Positions 45,521 to 58,108 of a DNA stretch of 64,000 nt are shown piece after piece (positions within the stretch are counted from its first letter, which is position 1; each line of letters starts with the position of its first letter). A program made the position numbers and the translations under genes. The stretch comes from Deroplatys truncata (Eukaryota > Arthropoda > Insecta > Mantodea > Mantidae), in contig CM060979.1 of NCBI GenBank assembly GCA_030765065.1, forward strand, positions 103,714,350 through 103,778,349. Direction: 5' to 3'. The notes beneath the pieces are model-generated. The model ran no database searches. It was not told the origin of the DNA and saw nothing but the letters and a program-made list of their open reading frames with translations.

Positions 45521-48500
45521 CGATTTAGTTAAGCAATATGCTAGTCCCCAACGTTTCTTGGGTCGCCCTCTAGTTTATTTTTATCGGTGTATAATTTAAA
45601 TTTTTTTTCTTCCTCCTTTTATTTCATTTTATTTACTTTTAAAAAAAGGAATATGTTGTTTCTATTCTTAGCAAATGTTTATCCCATTTTTTCTATTATT
45701 TAATATTTTATTTTTTTTAGTGATTCTATGTTCAGCTATTCTCTTATATTGCCATTCCTTATTTTATTCATTTTTGTGCATCCTTTCATGCTAACAAAAT
45801 GAAATTTTATAAGGTTTTATCCACAGTAATACCTGAATATCAAATGAAATGCACATTAATAAAACTCAAGCGGCATAAATTAAATTCCTTCCTTTTATTT
45901 TTCTTCTTCACGTTTAGCCTGTTCCGGCTCCAAAATCTTGTTGTGTCCATCTCTTTTTTGGTCATCCTGGGTTTCTGTATCCTTTGGGTCTATAGTTATA
46001 TGTAGGCTTTTATTATTTCTTTTATCACTTAATCCTTTTGTTATTTAAACAGAAAAAATTCTAAGTTAAAATGAAAGTTTACAGGTGCGACAATCAGCAT
46101 GGCGATTCTGAACGCCCAGTTTCCTCTGCTATCCCGATCTTAATAAGTTGTTTAGTCTTTAACACTCTTGTTATGTTGGCTACTCTGATGTAAACATTAG
46201 AGCCAACACAAACAAAAGCTTTAAAATGAAACTTGTTTTATTCTTCTTTTCTTTCGTGAAACAGCTGTTTTTATATGTATGGCAGATAAAGTGCTGCACG
46301 CGGTACTTGAATGGCTGTTTGTTATCCAGCTGTTGCTAAACGGCTAAAAGAAAGCTGAAATAAAATTGTCAACTGTCTCCACTCACAATTAAAGGGAGAT
46401 TAAAGGCCGTATCCCGCCAATCTTAAACCTTCTAAATCAATGACCCATTATCACAGACTATTTAAAATATCAGACTGAAAGGTTTACAGGATGTAAATGT
46501 ATGCTGTCTAAGCTCACTTGTTTGCTTTCATACAGTAAGTTGTTCATTAAGGAAGATAGAATGGGTTTTTTCCTCAGTTATACATCCTTTGATTAAAATT
46601 TATCAGCAATTATTTTTTAAAAAACATAACCAAACGTCTTATTAATACCAAAGGAGATCCGCAACAGCATTTGTAGGTTGTCTTTATCACAGTAATCTCA
46701 TTAGAGTTTTTGATATATTAATTAACTTACTAAATTAATCGATCTAATTACTTCCATATGGGAACAATCCATGTGAAATCGAACGCCAAAAAAACTAGCA
46801 TTTTTTGTGTTGTAATTTTTCCTATTAATAAGGAGTGCTAAGGAAAGCGTATTTATCAAATATTAGCATCTAAAACCCAATGGCTGTCACGTTATTGAAC
46901 GATAAGTGTATCGTATTAATTCATTTAGTCGCATTTTAAGTGTGCATAACTCCGGAACCCCTTTAATCAGAATATTGTACCAAATCTCATTTTGTAGATA
47001 AAAGTCTCCATTTCATTGCAGCATATACTAATTATTTTTATAATATCCATAAAAATCTATATACAATTTTTACTTATTTTAAGCGTTTTCGGATTTTTAT
47101 AAAACTAAAATATTAGATTGAGAATAACCCATAGTGTCACTAAGAGAAGCTGGCAATGTTGTTAAAGTGGTTATTTGTGGGTGTATGTAGTTATAACAAA
47201 AAGTGAATAAACGCAGCGATTTACGTATGATGCACCAAGCGCTCTGTGAGTCTGCGAGGAAATACTCAGGTCCGCATGCTGCTTTGTAAGCGTTCTCGTT
47301 GTATAATCATGCACAGCAGCTTGCTTGACCTTCAGCTCAAACAAACGTACGACAGCGACCATCAGCGCGCAAAGTAATTTATCCCTTTGTTTTAGATGAA
47401 ACCTTATCAGTAACCATTATACTAAAATATATGTCTGATTGCATTTAAATTACGGAATCTATAATAACATTATTTTTCTTAGTCCGCAACCGCCTACACT
47501 TGAAAAAATATAATAAAAATAAGAAGAAAATGTTTACTTATCAGTATGAAATTAAAGTTTAGGGAATCAAAATAAATTTCGATTTAAATAATTACATTTA
47601 AATGTTTCAGAGCTATAACAACTTGAAGTTGGAAATTTTAGGAATATACGATAAATTTGAATAATTTCAATTGCAAAACTATGGCGTTCTAAATTTTAAG
47701 AGGTTGTATAAAGCTTTGTATCGGGCTTGTCTACAAATACAAAAAGTTTCGTTTCGTTCAAAAAATGCAAGGTTGATTGAAATGGAATGTCCCATATACG
47801 GTTACTTTTTCTCTCTGTCTTGTTTGGTGTCGTGCTGTTTTGGCGAAGCTAACTTTTAAATATTTATGCGGAAAACAAATGGCCATCGCAAACAAATTTA
47901 CAGATGCTAGGGAGGTGACGAAAACAGACAAATAATAGAGTTGATAAAAATGTGGGATAAGCAGCCATGATTAGTTGAAACACGTCATTTCCTAGCTCTC
48001 ATTGGTTCAAAAGTAGTATGACGTAGTAGAAGTGTCATAGCCATCCTAACATTTGATTTAGCTGTCTTCAGTAGCTTCTGAGAAAACGGGTCACATATAC
48101 CAGAAAATGTCATTCACAAAAAGATGTTAAAAGCAAAAGTGGAGAAAACAAACTCACATATATTTATAAAGAAAAAAGCCACATAGGTTGAGCATATATA
48201 AGCTTCCATAGTAATTAACTGTAATACCCATTTGTAGAGCAAAACTTCCCCTAAAAGATGGACAAAAGTTTGCCTCTCTACTGCAAAGTATGTAGGATTA
48301 TGATTTTTTCATGTGAAGTGATGCAGAATTCACAGTAGAAAATGGCAAATGTAGTACTGGTTTTACAAATATATTTGAAATACAAGTGTTATGTTAAAGA
48401 GGAAATTCCAGTTTATAATGCTGCACAACTAAAAGTGTTATTTTTTGGCAATTTTCGTAATTTGCTCTCCACTTAAATTGCGTGAATTGTAGAATGTAGT

Positions 48501-49967
48501 TGCAGAAATTTTCGGACACCAGATTATTTACCTGAGGAACTTCACTTCAGATTTTGGTTGCACAAGATAAAACTCGTTATTTGATGTAGGAGATAGCGGG
48601 AAGTGGCTTATGAAACTGATTCTATGTCTTACTGATAAAATGTACACAATGTCCATGCAGATGAAGCTACGGTTAAAAGTTATTATGCAATAAAAAGTGT
48701 ACTGTTATAGATGTTTACTCAGTAAGAGAAATGAATATAAGCAATAATTTAAGTTAATCGGTAATCAACTCACTCGGTAATACAAAGGAAGTTAAACCTT
48801 GAAGTTAAATTCACCAGGTCGTTGTTCCGTACCACGTGCTTGCCTACACACGTGAGTTCCAACCTTTGCCACTTGAACTTAGTATCTCTATTTGGAGATT
48901 TCATTAGCATTACACTTATCTATCCTAATCCAAACAATAGTCTTCTTCTGTATTTATTTATATAAACAGACGCAATGCGCTTTACAAAGAGTAGAAAAGC
49001 ATTGTCTAGGAGCATCAAGCAATACGAACATGGATAAGATTTACCTCTAGACTGGTTATTTATTTACTTATTGTTAGCTATCGATGTTTCGGGAAACTAC
49101 AGAAAGATAAAAGTCTACAAGAAGCTCAAATACAACGTCCGCTTCTTAAGTAAACTTATTAGCAGGTCCCAAATGCTGATTAGCTAAAAGTCTTCAAAAA
49201 GCTGAAAAAAATGCCTTAAATCATAAAAGAAATGGCCCAAAATGACTTACTTTTTAAAAAATATATTCATATAGTTTAATGTGTATCATCGTTTTATAAC
49301 ATTTGATCAATCAATATTTTAAGCACGTAGGTACGTAAACGTGTGAACTTCGCGTTTGATGTGCTGTTTATTATATTGTGACGTTTATAAACTTTAGTTT
49401 TGGCATTTAATTGAAACTGATGCTTTTACATCAGCTGATTTGTAGATTTCTTAAGTATTCCATAGGTACAGGATACAAGATAGGGATGGGCTGTAAATAG
49501 AAACGCAAATATCGATAAGAAGCATATTTCTTAAATATTTAAGTCGGTATATCTAAAAAAAATATATCGATATAACTAGCATATAGTTAACCAATTGTCA
49601 TTTTTTTGTTAATTTCTTCAATTCCACTGTTCAATATTGCCGTTTTCCACAAGACGTAGGAATTTTAATGGAAAGAATTAACAAATTTTGTATTTTTGTG
49701 ACAACATAGGAATTTAATTTAATTTTAAACTCACTCAGCTGGAAAAACATAATTTGTTCCATATTGTTAATATAGAATCTAGCGATTTGCTTCTATCTGA
49801 TCCCTTTTTCACAAAGTAGTATCGGTATTTAAACGTATCTAGCCTAACGGTCGATAATCAACATAAGACTGTCCTTGTGCTAATTGTGAATGCATTGCAG
49901 GTTGTATAGTAGTTTTGGTTCTAGTAATAAAGCAAACAAAATACTGAAAACTAAACTGTTTAGTTTA

Positions 49968-50031
49968 GATTAGCCACGTTTTAACGTAACTGTTTAACAT
50001 TCTTGGAAGTTACGTTAAAACATGGTTAATC
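49968..50031. repeat. 64-nt imperfect hairpin
   Basis: The arm gattagccacgttttaacg, continuing taact, pairs with agttacgttaaaacatggtt, continuing aatc. Two mismatches occur in about 24 bp, with a loop of roughly 14-16 nt. Size and shape resemble a microRNA precursor, but nothing else supports that. Confidence 0.6.
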
Positions 50032-50373
50032 AGGTGTTTCTCTAAAACATAACATATACATTCAAGAAGTAACTTATTGCGCTTCTAATTTTTCAGAATT
50101 TTATTATGATTAGAAGTAATATTTGAGATGCATTTTAATCAGGCGACCAATGATTGACATAATACATGGCATCTCTTTCTTCACTGTAATATTTATTGCA
50201 CGCATGTGTTTAATTTGTGTTCAAATTTGCACGTTTTCTCCTACTACATTAAGAAGCGCAGGCATTATGAAAACTCGAAAGGAGCCGAAACTGGTCGAAG
50301 CCAACCGAGGGAATGACATCTATCGGAGTTCTATCATGAAGGATATAAAATATTCATAAAATAGAACGAGTCT

Positions 50374-50649
50374 GATCCCATAGCTCAGACGATAGAGCAT
50401 CTGCTGCTGTGTGAGGGGTTCCGGGTTCGATTCCCTGCTGGAGGTTGGGAATTTTTCTGCAGCCAAGCTTATTCCCTATCCTCCCTAGAGTCTGGATATG
50501 AGTGAGAGTGTGAATATGTGTGTGATCTAAGTATAAAACCCAAAGAAAAACCAGAAATTCAATGACAACTGTACAGGAGTTAACTCGCTGCCGATAGGCA
50601 ATATGTTCTAAAGTAAAAAGGTCGTTTATAAGCCTACCACAGGATATAA

Positions 50650-50650
<1 letters not shown>
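50374..50650 (+). mobile_element. Short tRNA-derived SINE with (TAA)n tail
   Basis: The A box region is tcccatagctcagacgatag. The B box is ccgggttcgattccctgctg. The body then follows with gggaatttttctgcagccaa, gcttattccctatcctccct and ggatatgagtgagagtgtga. It ends with aaacccaaagaaaaaccag and taagcctaccacaggat before a TAA array. This is the clearest plus-strand copy of the short family. Confidence 0.82.

Positions 50651-50699
<49 letters not shown>
50651..50699. repeat. (TAA)n microsatellite, SINE tail
   Basis: About 15 TAA units are visible directly, located exactly at the 3' end of the SINE. Confidence 0.96.
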
Positions 50700-50825
50700 G
50701 AAATAGTGAAGGAAAAATGAATGTAAGTATTCCGTAGCATACAGCTTATAAAAAATATCGCTCTAATATGAATATTTTTTTAAAATCTTATTCCATATAT
50801 CCTATGTTCAAAGATATGCCTTTCT

Positions 50826-51655
50826 ACTTTCTTGCCACCTACCTATAGCAGGTTAGGGCAATATTGTATTCCACCCAAAACTTCGATGTCGAGATTTTAT
50901 CGGAATTGCATTTTTGAGATCTTATGAATAAAAAAAATTAGAAAAAGGTCCGTGAGTGTGTGTGCCTGTACGCCGGTATCTATCATAACTCAAAAACGAA
51001 GTGTTGGATAAATACCAAAGTTAGTATTTCAGTTCAGCATCTTCCAAGCAAATCCTTCCAACCCAAACTACGCTTTACATGGAATATTTAGATTTTCTCA
51101 AAAACCGCTCTAACGATTTTGATTAAAATGAACTATACAACATGTCAAATAAAATGCATCTGTTTAATTTCCTGGGATTAGCCTGTTAAGTGCTCTTCAT
51201 TGGAAGGAATTTTGTATAATATTGTTTAACTTGTAACCGACAAGAGACAAAAACGTACTACATAAAAAATGTAGATCCCTTTAAAACACACAATTTGTTC
51301 CAAATAACGTGTTTTGTGGCGTCAAACATTTCGAGATATCCGTTATTACTGGTTTGAATGTTTCAATGTTTCTGTCATTTTTTAAAGTACTGCCAACAAG
51401 TACTGTATCTCTCCGTGTCGGAAAGAGCATGGAATTTTAAGGCCAGTAAACTGTCACCAGTGTCAAAACTTCTTTATTATGGGCATTCTCTTTGTACCTA
51501 TACCTAACAAAGTGTAATGAAACTATTTATGCAAACTTTTATAGCAATTAACTTTAAATAGAAGAATAAGCTTTTGCAAGAATAGTTTGTAGAAGATTTG
51601 TATAAATAAACAGTGGTGGGTAGCGAAAGAAATGTGAATGAAATACATCACGTTT
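50826..51655 (-). repeat. R880 repeat, diverged full-length copy
   Basis: The minus-strand copy has an eroded right end (tactttcttgccacctacct) and left end (gtagcgaaagaaatgtgaat). The internal order is kept: acaaaaacgtactaca, cgagatatccgttatta and gcatggaattttaaggccag. It belongs to the subfamily of 1494-2310. Confidence 0.82.
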
Positions 51656-52366
51656 ATCGATCTATCCAAACAAATATTTGATTACTGTTATCATACCTAA
51701 TTGTAACACAATAGTTGTTATGGAGTGCAGTAAACCTCATAAGGCAGCAATCTGAAACAATGGTCGCGTAATGAGAGGCTACGGTTGTCTATTGTGTCAC
51801 GTCTTAATTCTCAGAACAGGTGGCTTGCTGTTTAAGTAACGTTTTCTGGCAAGTTAAAAGGAAAAGTTGCGAACTTGCAGCCGTGTATAGATAGATGAAG
51901 AAGATCTCGTTGCGTCAGTTAGCGAGAATCGATAGGGGACGCTAACACTAGAACAACAATTTTATTGATCTATACGTGTTTCCTCATAGTTTAGCAATGT
52001 TGTTTTGTATGAATCGTTATTTCTTCTGGATTAAATACGAAAGAACCAACCATGAAGGCTAATTTACCTTACATTTTCCAGGCAGTTGTGGTTTCCGCAA
52101 CATGGATAGAATTTTCAGCACTGTATGTCGCTTTTGTTTCCTTTTACCCACATAATCTTTAAATTAAAATAAGGTAGTTTAGTTCTTATCCATTTCATTT
52201 AATATTGAAATAAATACAACTATTTCGAATTCTGTATTCCTCTTAATTCTTAAATAAACCCATTCGTGCTTTAATTTCGTTTCATTGTAAAGATGTAAAC
52301 TATATAACTGATGGATAGAAATTACCTCGTCTATTTGGTTTTTGCAGTACGCATAAGAAAATATTT
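51656..52366. other. Unannotated DNA
   Basis: No feature is recognised. Confidence 0.5.
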
Positions 52367-54264
52367 TAAAAAATACTCCGATGTATTACATTCACATGAC
52401 TTTATCTACCCACTATTTATTCTTTTTATATACCTTATACAAATTGTTCTTAAAAAAAAGATTATATTTCTATATACTTCATGTTAATCGACTTTAACGT
52501 TTGCAGAAATAGTTTTTTATGCATTTCGTTGAAGGTACAAAGGGGATACAGGAAACTGAAGCGATAGTCAAATGTTTAACAGCGGGTAGGCGTTGAAAAT
52601 CCATACTATTTCTACGGCACTGCAAAAATTAACTGAATATTGGCAGCGTTTCGAAAAATACAAATTATTGACAAATTCAAACCAATAACAACGAATAGCT
52701 TCGAAACGGCCGATGCCACAAAAAGGAGTTATTTGAGATAAATTGTGTGTTTTAAAGAGGTCTACAGCTTTTGTGTACAAATTTGTTGTGTATTTTGATA
52801 CACAAGATAACACAAAACTGCTGAACGCAGAGGACTTCACAGAATATTCCTACAGAATTCAACACATACATTTTATTTGCTATATCTTATATATATGGAA
52901 TGTTAATCGTTATAATGATTTTTGACAGAACAAAAAAAATTCAAAAACAATTCCATATGAAGGGTAGCTTGGGCTGGCAGATTATCTTGAAGAACTTCGT
53001 GTTGCACCTTTGGAATAGTGAACTTATATACCAAGTTTGGTATTTATCCGAGTTTTCGTTTTTGTATTATGCTGTTCACAGACAGGCACACACAAGTACT
53101 TTTTCCTAAAAAGCCTTTTTATTCAGGGGCCTCAAAACATTGAAGAAGGTGTATTGTAGTTCCACTGTTGGGGAGCCAAAACTTGAAGTAGTTGCAACCA
53201 CGTACGATAAAAACTTTCCGGTGGCCTTCGCCCCGCGTTTACTTTCCGGTGGCCTTCGTCCCACTTTTAAAAAAAATCAACTTTGTAATTTAAATGTTTC
53301 TTTAAATATTATATATGTATGTTTGCCTCGGCTGCGTCAGTATTAATTTGCAGAAACACGTATATCTTAGCAGGGGTGGTGCGGCTAAGAATGAAGGCTT
53401 ACACAAATTATAATAGTACTTAACTTCGTTTTATTAATCTTTCACACGATTAAATAACACTTCACTGATATATCCTACTGTAGAGCTGTGAGATTATTGT
53501 TACTTGTACTTTTTTAAACTTTATACTATTCACGCCGTAATGCATTTTTTATGTCTTACACTTAATAAGTACCGAGCGAACAAACTGCTCAGGTACGCTA
53601 TTTTCTAGCGTGTGGTTGGCAACGCTGTTTTGTAGCGTCTGCCGCTTGAATTTGCACTTTTCCCCTATTTTAAGTCTCTGATTGGCTAAGCCTACTCCAA
53701 TAGAATACTTTTATTTAACTTAAGCTTTTTCTAGTTGTTGATTGGCTATTTACAAACTGTTTTAAATATTACATTATTGTTCCAAGAATTACTAGTAGCC
53801 CTTATTAAACTTTCCTATTCATTATTGCCAAAAAGTTACCTCATTGTTAGCAACTTTCGGCTTCTATTCTCACAGATCCTACATTGTTAAATTACTTAAT
53901 ACATTCACATAACATCATTATATATGTACATGATAATATGAACATAATACAATGACTGTTACATACACTATATATATTATACACATATTGCTTTTAGGCG
54001 GGTTGTTATTATATTTTATATTATATAATTAGACTGATATCGTTTAAGTGTTAAAAACCCTGCCTCAACATGTATATCCAGTGAAACTTGGACATAGAAT
54101 TTTTGAGTGGCATGTAACACTTCCTCTACCTAATAGATAAGTGGTAGAGAATGTAAATTTTTTCAGGGGGCCTCAAAAGATTCATTTCCCGTGAATCTCG
54201 TTACCTTCGAATTTTTAGGTGGAATGGAATACCTACTAGGTACTTGGTAGATAAAATAAAAAAT
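52367..54264 (+). repeat. R880 repeat split by a solo LTR, with duplicated right end
   Basis: The left part is 52367-53140 (gatgtattacattcacatga to ggggcctcaaaacat). The right part resumes at 54068 (acatgtatatccagtgaaac) and reaches gtggtagagaatg near 54150. A second right-end unit follows at once, 54158-54264 (ttttttcagggggcctcaaa to acttggtagataaa). The gap is filled exactly by the solo LTR. Confidence 0.85.
53141..54067 (+). mobile_element. Solo LTR, copy 1 (927 bp)
   Basis: It starts TGAAGAAGG and ends CCTGCCTCA, fitting the TG...CA rule for LTRs. The flanking 4-bp duplication ACAT is at 53137-53140 and 54068-54071. It sits inside an R880 copy, whose sequence is restored when the insert and one ACAT are removed. 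The homologous solo LTR at 55394-56505 confirms both ends. No internal retroviral-type coding region lies beside it, so it is a remnant of LTR-LTR recombination. A 4-5 bp duplication fits Ty3/gypsy-type elements, but the superfamily is not proven. Confidence 0.93.
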
Positions 54265-55071
54265 AGTTGGTACTTTCATTCAAAATTAAACCTACGTTTC
54301 AGTTTTACAACCTTCCATTAAACCTTAGACAGCAAATACACGAAAGTACTGTTTTGAAGATTATTTATATAAATTCCTGATTAATTTTTTAAAAAAATGT
54401 GCAATTAAGAAAAAAAATCCTATCTTTCTTAATAAAGCACATTAGTGTGTAAAAGTACATCTGTGAACACGCAGTTGTATTCTGTATACATTTCAGTCAG
54501 ATATCTTACATAGTTTCTGAGCTAATAGGTCATAAAATTAGGAAAATTATCATTGGCGGGATAGGGTTTTAATCTCTCCTTAAATAAATTTTAAATTTTC
54601 GATCATTTATGGAACTAAAAAGAATATGAGTACAGTTTGTTCATTTCACCTTATTAATTTATTCTTCTCTTCAACTTAAGTTAAATGTGCAAAAATCCAC
54701 ATAATTATTTTATAAGTGTGGTATTCTACTGCCCAAATCTTAACTTAAGGCACATTTAAGTGAAAAAAAATTAGGATGCTACGTCTCAAACCTGCACATA
54801 AAAATTACGACTATGTTTAATTTTGAAAACGCAGAGCATTCGTTTTACTTAGATTTGTAATTATTTTTGCACACACTTATTAGTTTGAAGTGTTACTAAG
54901 CAGAGTAACTTTAGTGTAACCCCCATCCTGTAAGAGATCCAGGTATCTAAGTTGACGTAAGCAGCTAGACGTTGGAATGAAAATGTGTCGCACAATGCCA
55001 AGAAGTTGGCGATTCAATGATAGAGCAGATTAAGTTATTTATACTGCAGCTTTACCTCTCCATTTCCAATT
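54265..55071. other. Unannotated AT-rich DNA between two solo LTRs
   Basis: No retroelement coding sequence is seen between the LTRs, which are in opposite orientation, so this is not an internal region. Confidence 0.55.
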
Positions 55072-55338
55072 TTAGAGTTTCTTTCTGGTGGGATCCACGA
55101 ACTGGTGATCTGAAACCGGATGTGTGTTGACACGTGACTCCATAATCCCGTGTGTGCAAAACGTGACCATTTCCTTTTGTAATAGATCATGATTCCATGT
55201 TATGCATGTACTTAGACCCAAACCTTCGTACCGTACATATTTTGTACAGCTGACATGAAACGCAGTACCATTTGCGATACGCGGATATACTATGAGCATT
55301 ACAGCGGGAATTAGTCCAATTATGCTTAATTTAGAAAC
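55072..55338 (-). CDS. Candidate 3' exon, unidentified protein
   Basis: On the minus strand, a T-rich tract ending tttatttgatttttatcag precedes 55338 and is a good splice acceptor. The exon is open in one frame only: VSKLSIIGLIPAVMLIVYPR, then the IANGTAFHVSCTKYVRYEGL block, and it stops at 55072 after DPTRKKL. The first 20 residues are hydrophobic enough for a membrane segment. An N-glycosylation motif (NGT) and several Cys follow, suggesting a secreted or extracellular part. No family was recognised. The solo LTR begins 56 bases upstream, in what would be the intron. A gene is plausible but unproven, and it could also be a chance ORF beside a chance acceptor. Confidence 0.3.
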   Translation of the reverse strand, partial: VSKLSIIGLIPAVMLIVYPRIANGTAFHVSCTKYVRYEGLGLSTCITWNHDLLQKEMVTFCTHGIMESRVNTHPVSDHQFVDPTRKKL

Positions 55339-55393
55339 CTGATAAAAATCAAATAAATAAAAAAATATGTATAAGAAAAAAGGTAACAAAAAT

Positions 55394-56505
55394 TGAGGCA
55401 GTATTTTTAACACTTAAATGATTTCAGTCAAATTATATAATATAAAATATAATAACAGCCCGCCTTAAAGCAATATGTGTATGTAACAATATATAAAAAG
55501 TGTATATTACAGTCATTATATATGTTTATATTACTGTATACATATTATCTGAATGTATTACATAATTTAATAATGTAGGAGCTGTGAGAATAATAGGTTA
55601 AAAGTTGCTAACAATGAGGTAACCTTGAGGCAATAATGAGTAAGAAAATTTAATAATGTTACTAATCATTATTGGAGCAACAATAATGTAAATTTTGAGA
55701 CAGTTTATAAATAGCCAATCAAAAATCAGTAAAAGCTTTAGTTAAATGAAGGTATTCTGTTGGAGTAAGATTAGCCAATCAGAAATTTAAATACAGAAAT
55801 TTACAAATTTAGGCGGTGTAAATCAAGTCAGTTGCTTGTAGACAGCGCTCATAACTGGACGCGTTGGTTGTAGACAGTGTTCCTAACCGGACGTGAGATG
55901 CGTCCTCGAGAAATTTAATATGTATTCAGTGCGAGACGAAAATAGTTTATGCGTTTAAAAAGTGCAAGTATTTAATAAAAGAATCTTACAGCTGGAATAG
56001 AACGTAAAATAGCATAAGCGAATAGAAAATATCATTCTGGTTGAATATGAGCTGGGGTAACAAGAGGAATGGCTGGGATAAAGTTATCAGGATCTCCGGG
56101 CTTAAATAATAAATACATATGTACGTGCATTCCAATTTCTTTTTATTAATCTTTGATAAGACATATATATTATTAAATTTATTATATACTAAAGTATATA
56201 TATATCAGTGAAGTGTTATTTAAAAAGTGTCAAGAATTAATAAAAAGTAGTGAATTAAAAATTATAATCTGTGTAAGCTACATTCTTCAGCCGCACCACG
56301 CCTTGCAAAGAAATCCATGTCTCTAACAATAATACTGACGCAGCCGAGACAAACATAAATATATATTTAAAGAAACAGTTGAAATATAATACATCTTCAA
56401 ACTGACTTTCCATACGTAGCAGCAACAAAATTACTTCAAATTGGCTCCCAAAGTGTGGGGCAAATAACAACGTAAAAATAACAATACAGCAATAAAACTT
56501 CTTCA
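55394..56505 (-). mobile_element. Solo LTR, copy 2 (1112 bp), opposite orientation
   Basis: On the minus strand it starts TGAAGAAGTTTTATTG and ends ATACTGCCTCA. The flanking duplication is AAAT at 55390-55393 and 56506-56509 on the plus strand. It is collinear with 53141-54067 over most of its length, for example cctcggctgcgtcagtatta versus ctcggctgcgtcagtatta, and the tgattggcta and aaggcgggctgttattat blocks. It is about 185 bp longer because of extra sequence in its middle. Different target duplications show two independent insertions. Confidence 0.93.
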
Positions 56506-56509
56506 AAAT

Positions 56510-56736
56510 ATAAAAATTATAACAATGTGAAAGAAATAAAAATTATAATTTATATAGTCACATAAGAGAAGAATAAGAAGAAAGTCATGAAACCGTGTAA
56601 ACTTTAATAGTAACACTTTAAAAGTAATTTATGTATATAAAGAAAGGTATTCCAAAATCTACATAAAAATATGTTGTAAGGAATAACTGAAATAAGTGAA
56701 GAACGCAAACATGCCATAAAACAATATTCATTATAA
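56510..56736. other. Unannotated AT-rich DNA
   Basis: No feature is recognised between the solo LTR and the palindromic element. Confidence 0.5.
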
Positions 56737-56738
56737 TA

Positions 56739-56944
56739 AATGGAAGTGAGTTGTTACATATTAATTGACATCACAATGGCGCTTGGTGTTAACTGAGAAG
56801 CGCTTTCAAGACATGTTTCTCTCATCTTCAGCTCAAGCTGACTCGTCGACTATGAGTCGGCTTTAGCTGTCTCTTTAAAGCGCTTCTCAGTTAACACCAA
56901 GCGCCATTGTGATGTGAATTAATATGTAACAACTCACTTCCATT
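56739..56944. mobile_element. Palindromic MITE / foldback element, TA-flanked
   Basis: Its two arms of about 75 bp are nearly identical in inverted orientation. The left arm begins aatggaagtgagttgttaca and includes caatggcgcttggtgttaac. The right arm is its reverse complement to within a few bases. The central spacer is about 55 bp. TA occurs immediately outside each end (56737-56738 and 56945-56946), suggesting a Tc1/mariner-type target. There is no coding capacity. Confidence 0.85.
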
Positions 56945-56946
56945 TA

Positions 56947-57208
56947 AAATATAACATCACAATTAACAATACTTCTGTCCATTATAATCAAAGCAATACT
57001 CGTCAAAGACGAAGGACACCAACAAGATAGACGCCATTGTAACGTTGAAAGTACCAAACGCGTTATCATAGCAGGAGAGAAATTTTGCAGACGTTCAAGG
57101 AAGAGAGAAAAAGTGATAGTGGTTTAGAAGGGTTGAGCAAATATTACCACGAGAACATGAATAGTAAAGTGGAAAATATCCATTAAGAATAAATATATGA
57201 GCTGTATA
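56947..57208. other. Unannotated DNA
   Basis: No feature is recognised. Confidence 0.5.
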
Positions 57209-57632
57209 TTTGTATATAATCCTGTATACGTTAAGCGATAGACGAAAACGTGCTACATAAAAACTATAAATCTCTTTAAAACACACAATTTATTTCAAGT
57301 AAGTTTTTTGTGGGATAAGCCATTTCTGTGATATCCGTTATTAATGGTTCGAATTGTTCATTACTTCATCCTTCTCTTTTGTCCTGTCTACATTCAGTTG
57401 TTTCCCGCGATTGCATGGAAACAGTATGTAGCGTTCAGTTCTTAAACATTTGACTATCGCTGTTCTCTTTGTATCTATAATGAAATGTGTAATGTAGCTA
57501 TTTCTGCTAAAGTTTATGGGATTAAAACGTAGTAGATAGAAAAATATGCTTTAGTAAGAATAGTTTATATATCCACTAATAAACGATAGAGGTTAGAGAA
57601 AGTCATGTGTCTTATTACATCAGAATGTTTTT
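57209..57632 (-). repeat. R880 repeat, left-half fragment
   Basis: Minus strand: it runs from tatacgttaagcgatagacg through cgattgcatggaaacagtat and cttaaacatttgactatcgc to gttagagaaagtcatgtgtc. The right half, including the microsatellite, is missing. Confidence 0.85.
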
Positions 57633-57904
57633 ATACTATGACAGAACACATTGTTATTTTTTCTTGAAACACTATTTTAAGAGAAAGAGGAAAAGAAAGC
57701 AAGAAAATTAAGAGAAAGAAAGAAGAAAGAGATACTCCACCATATAATGAGTTAACCAAGTAAAGTTACGCGTTCTGCTTTTTAGTACATAATATCACAA
57801 TTAAAATTAATTTTATCTGTGTACCTAATTCGTGTTCTGAAAATATCGATTACAACATTAACACTCAATCACTGATCTGATATTCTTACAGTAAATTAGC
57901 TCCA

Positions 57905-58054
57905 TTGAAGATGCCATTCTCATCCTACTACATTGGAGAGATGCAACCACGCATTTGATTGCAAATTTAGGTGATACTCTTAACGTGACTGACCAGAAAC
58001 ACGGAGAGAGCCCTACGCAATGGATCAACGTGACCATGTACACATATTACGACT
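57905..58054 (+). CDS. Candidate internal exon, unidentified protein
   Basis: The plus-strand frame reads SIEDAILILLHWRDATTHLI, then ANLGDTLNVTDQKHGESPTQ and WINVTMYTYYD. It stops being open only at a canonical donor (GACT followed by gtaagt at 58055). A possible acceptor precedes it (ttacagtaaattag, using the second AG, since the first would leave an in-frame TAA). Residue composition is protein-like and not AT-driven, and two N-x-T sites suggest an exposed segment. No family was recognised, and no neighbouring plus-strand exon with matching phase was found. The reverse strand is also open here, but with a less protein-like sequence. Confidence 0.35.
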
Positions 58055-58108
58055 GTAAGTGGTTAGCTGCTTTTTATGATATCATGTCTGCAACCAAGCA
58101 ATAATTAC

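Larger units (their letters stand above)
44346..50373. other. Long unannotated stretch (6 kb)
   Basis: I find no supported gene in this stretch. It holds a (TTC)n microsatellite (45458-45520) followed by a T-rich segment, and a small hairpin at 49968-50031. ORFs of 60-80 codons occur but are AT-biased and without motifs. It could be intron or intergenic DNA. Confidence 0.5.

Noticed and set aside
50374..50450. A functional tRNA gene
   Set aside because: It is the head of a SINE that has a shared body and a TAA tail.
53141..56505. A single LTR retrotransposon with LTRs at both ends
   Set aside because: The two LTRs are in opposite orientation and have different target duplications (ACAT and AAAT), so they are two solo LTRs.
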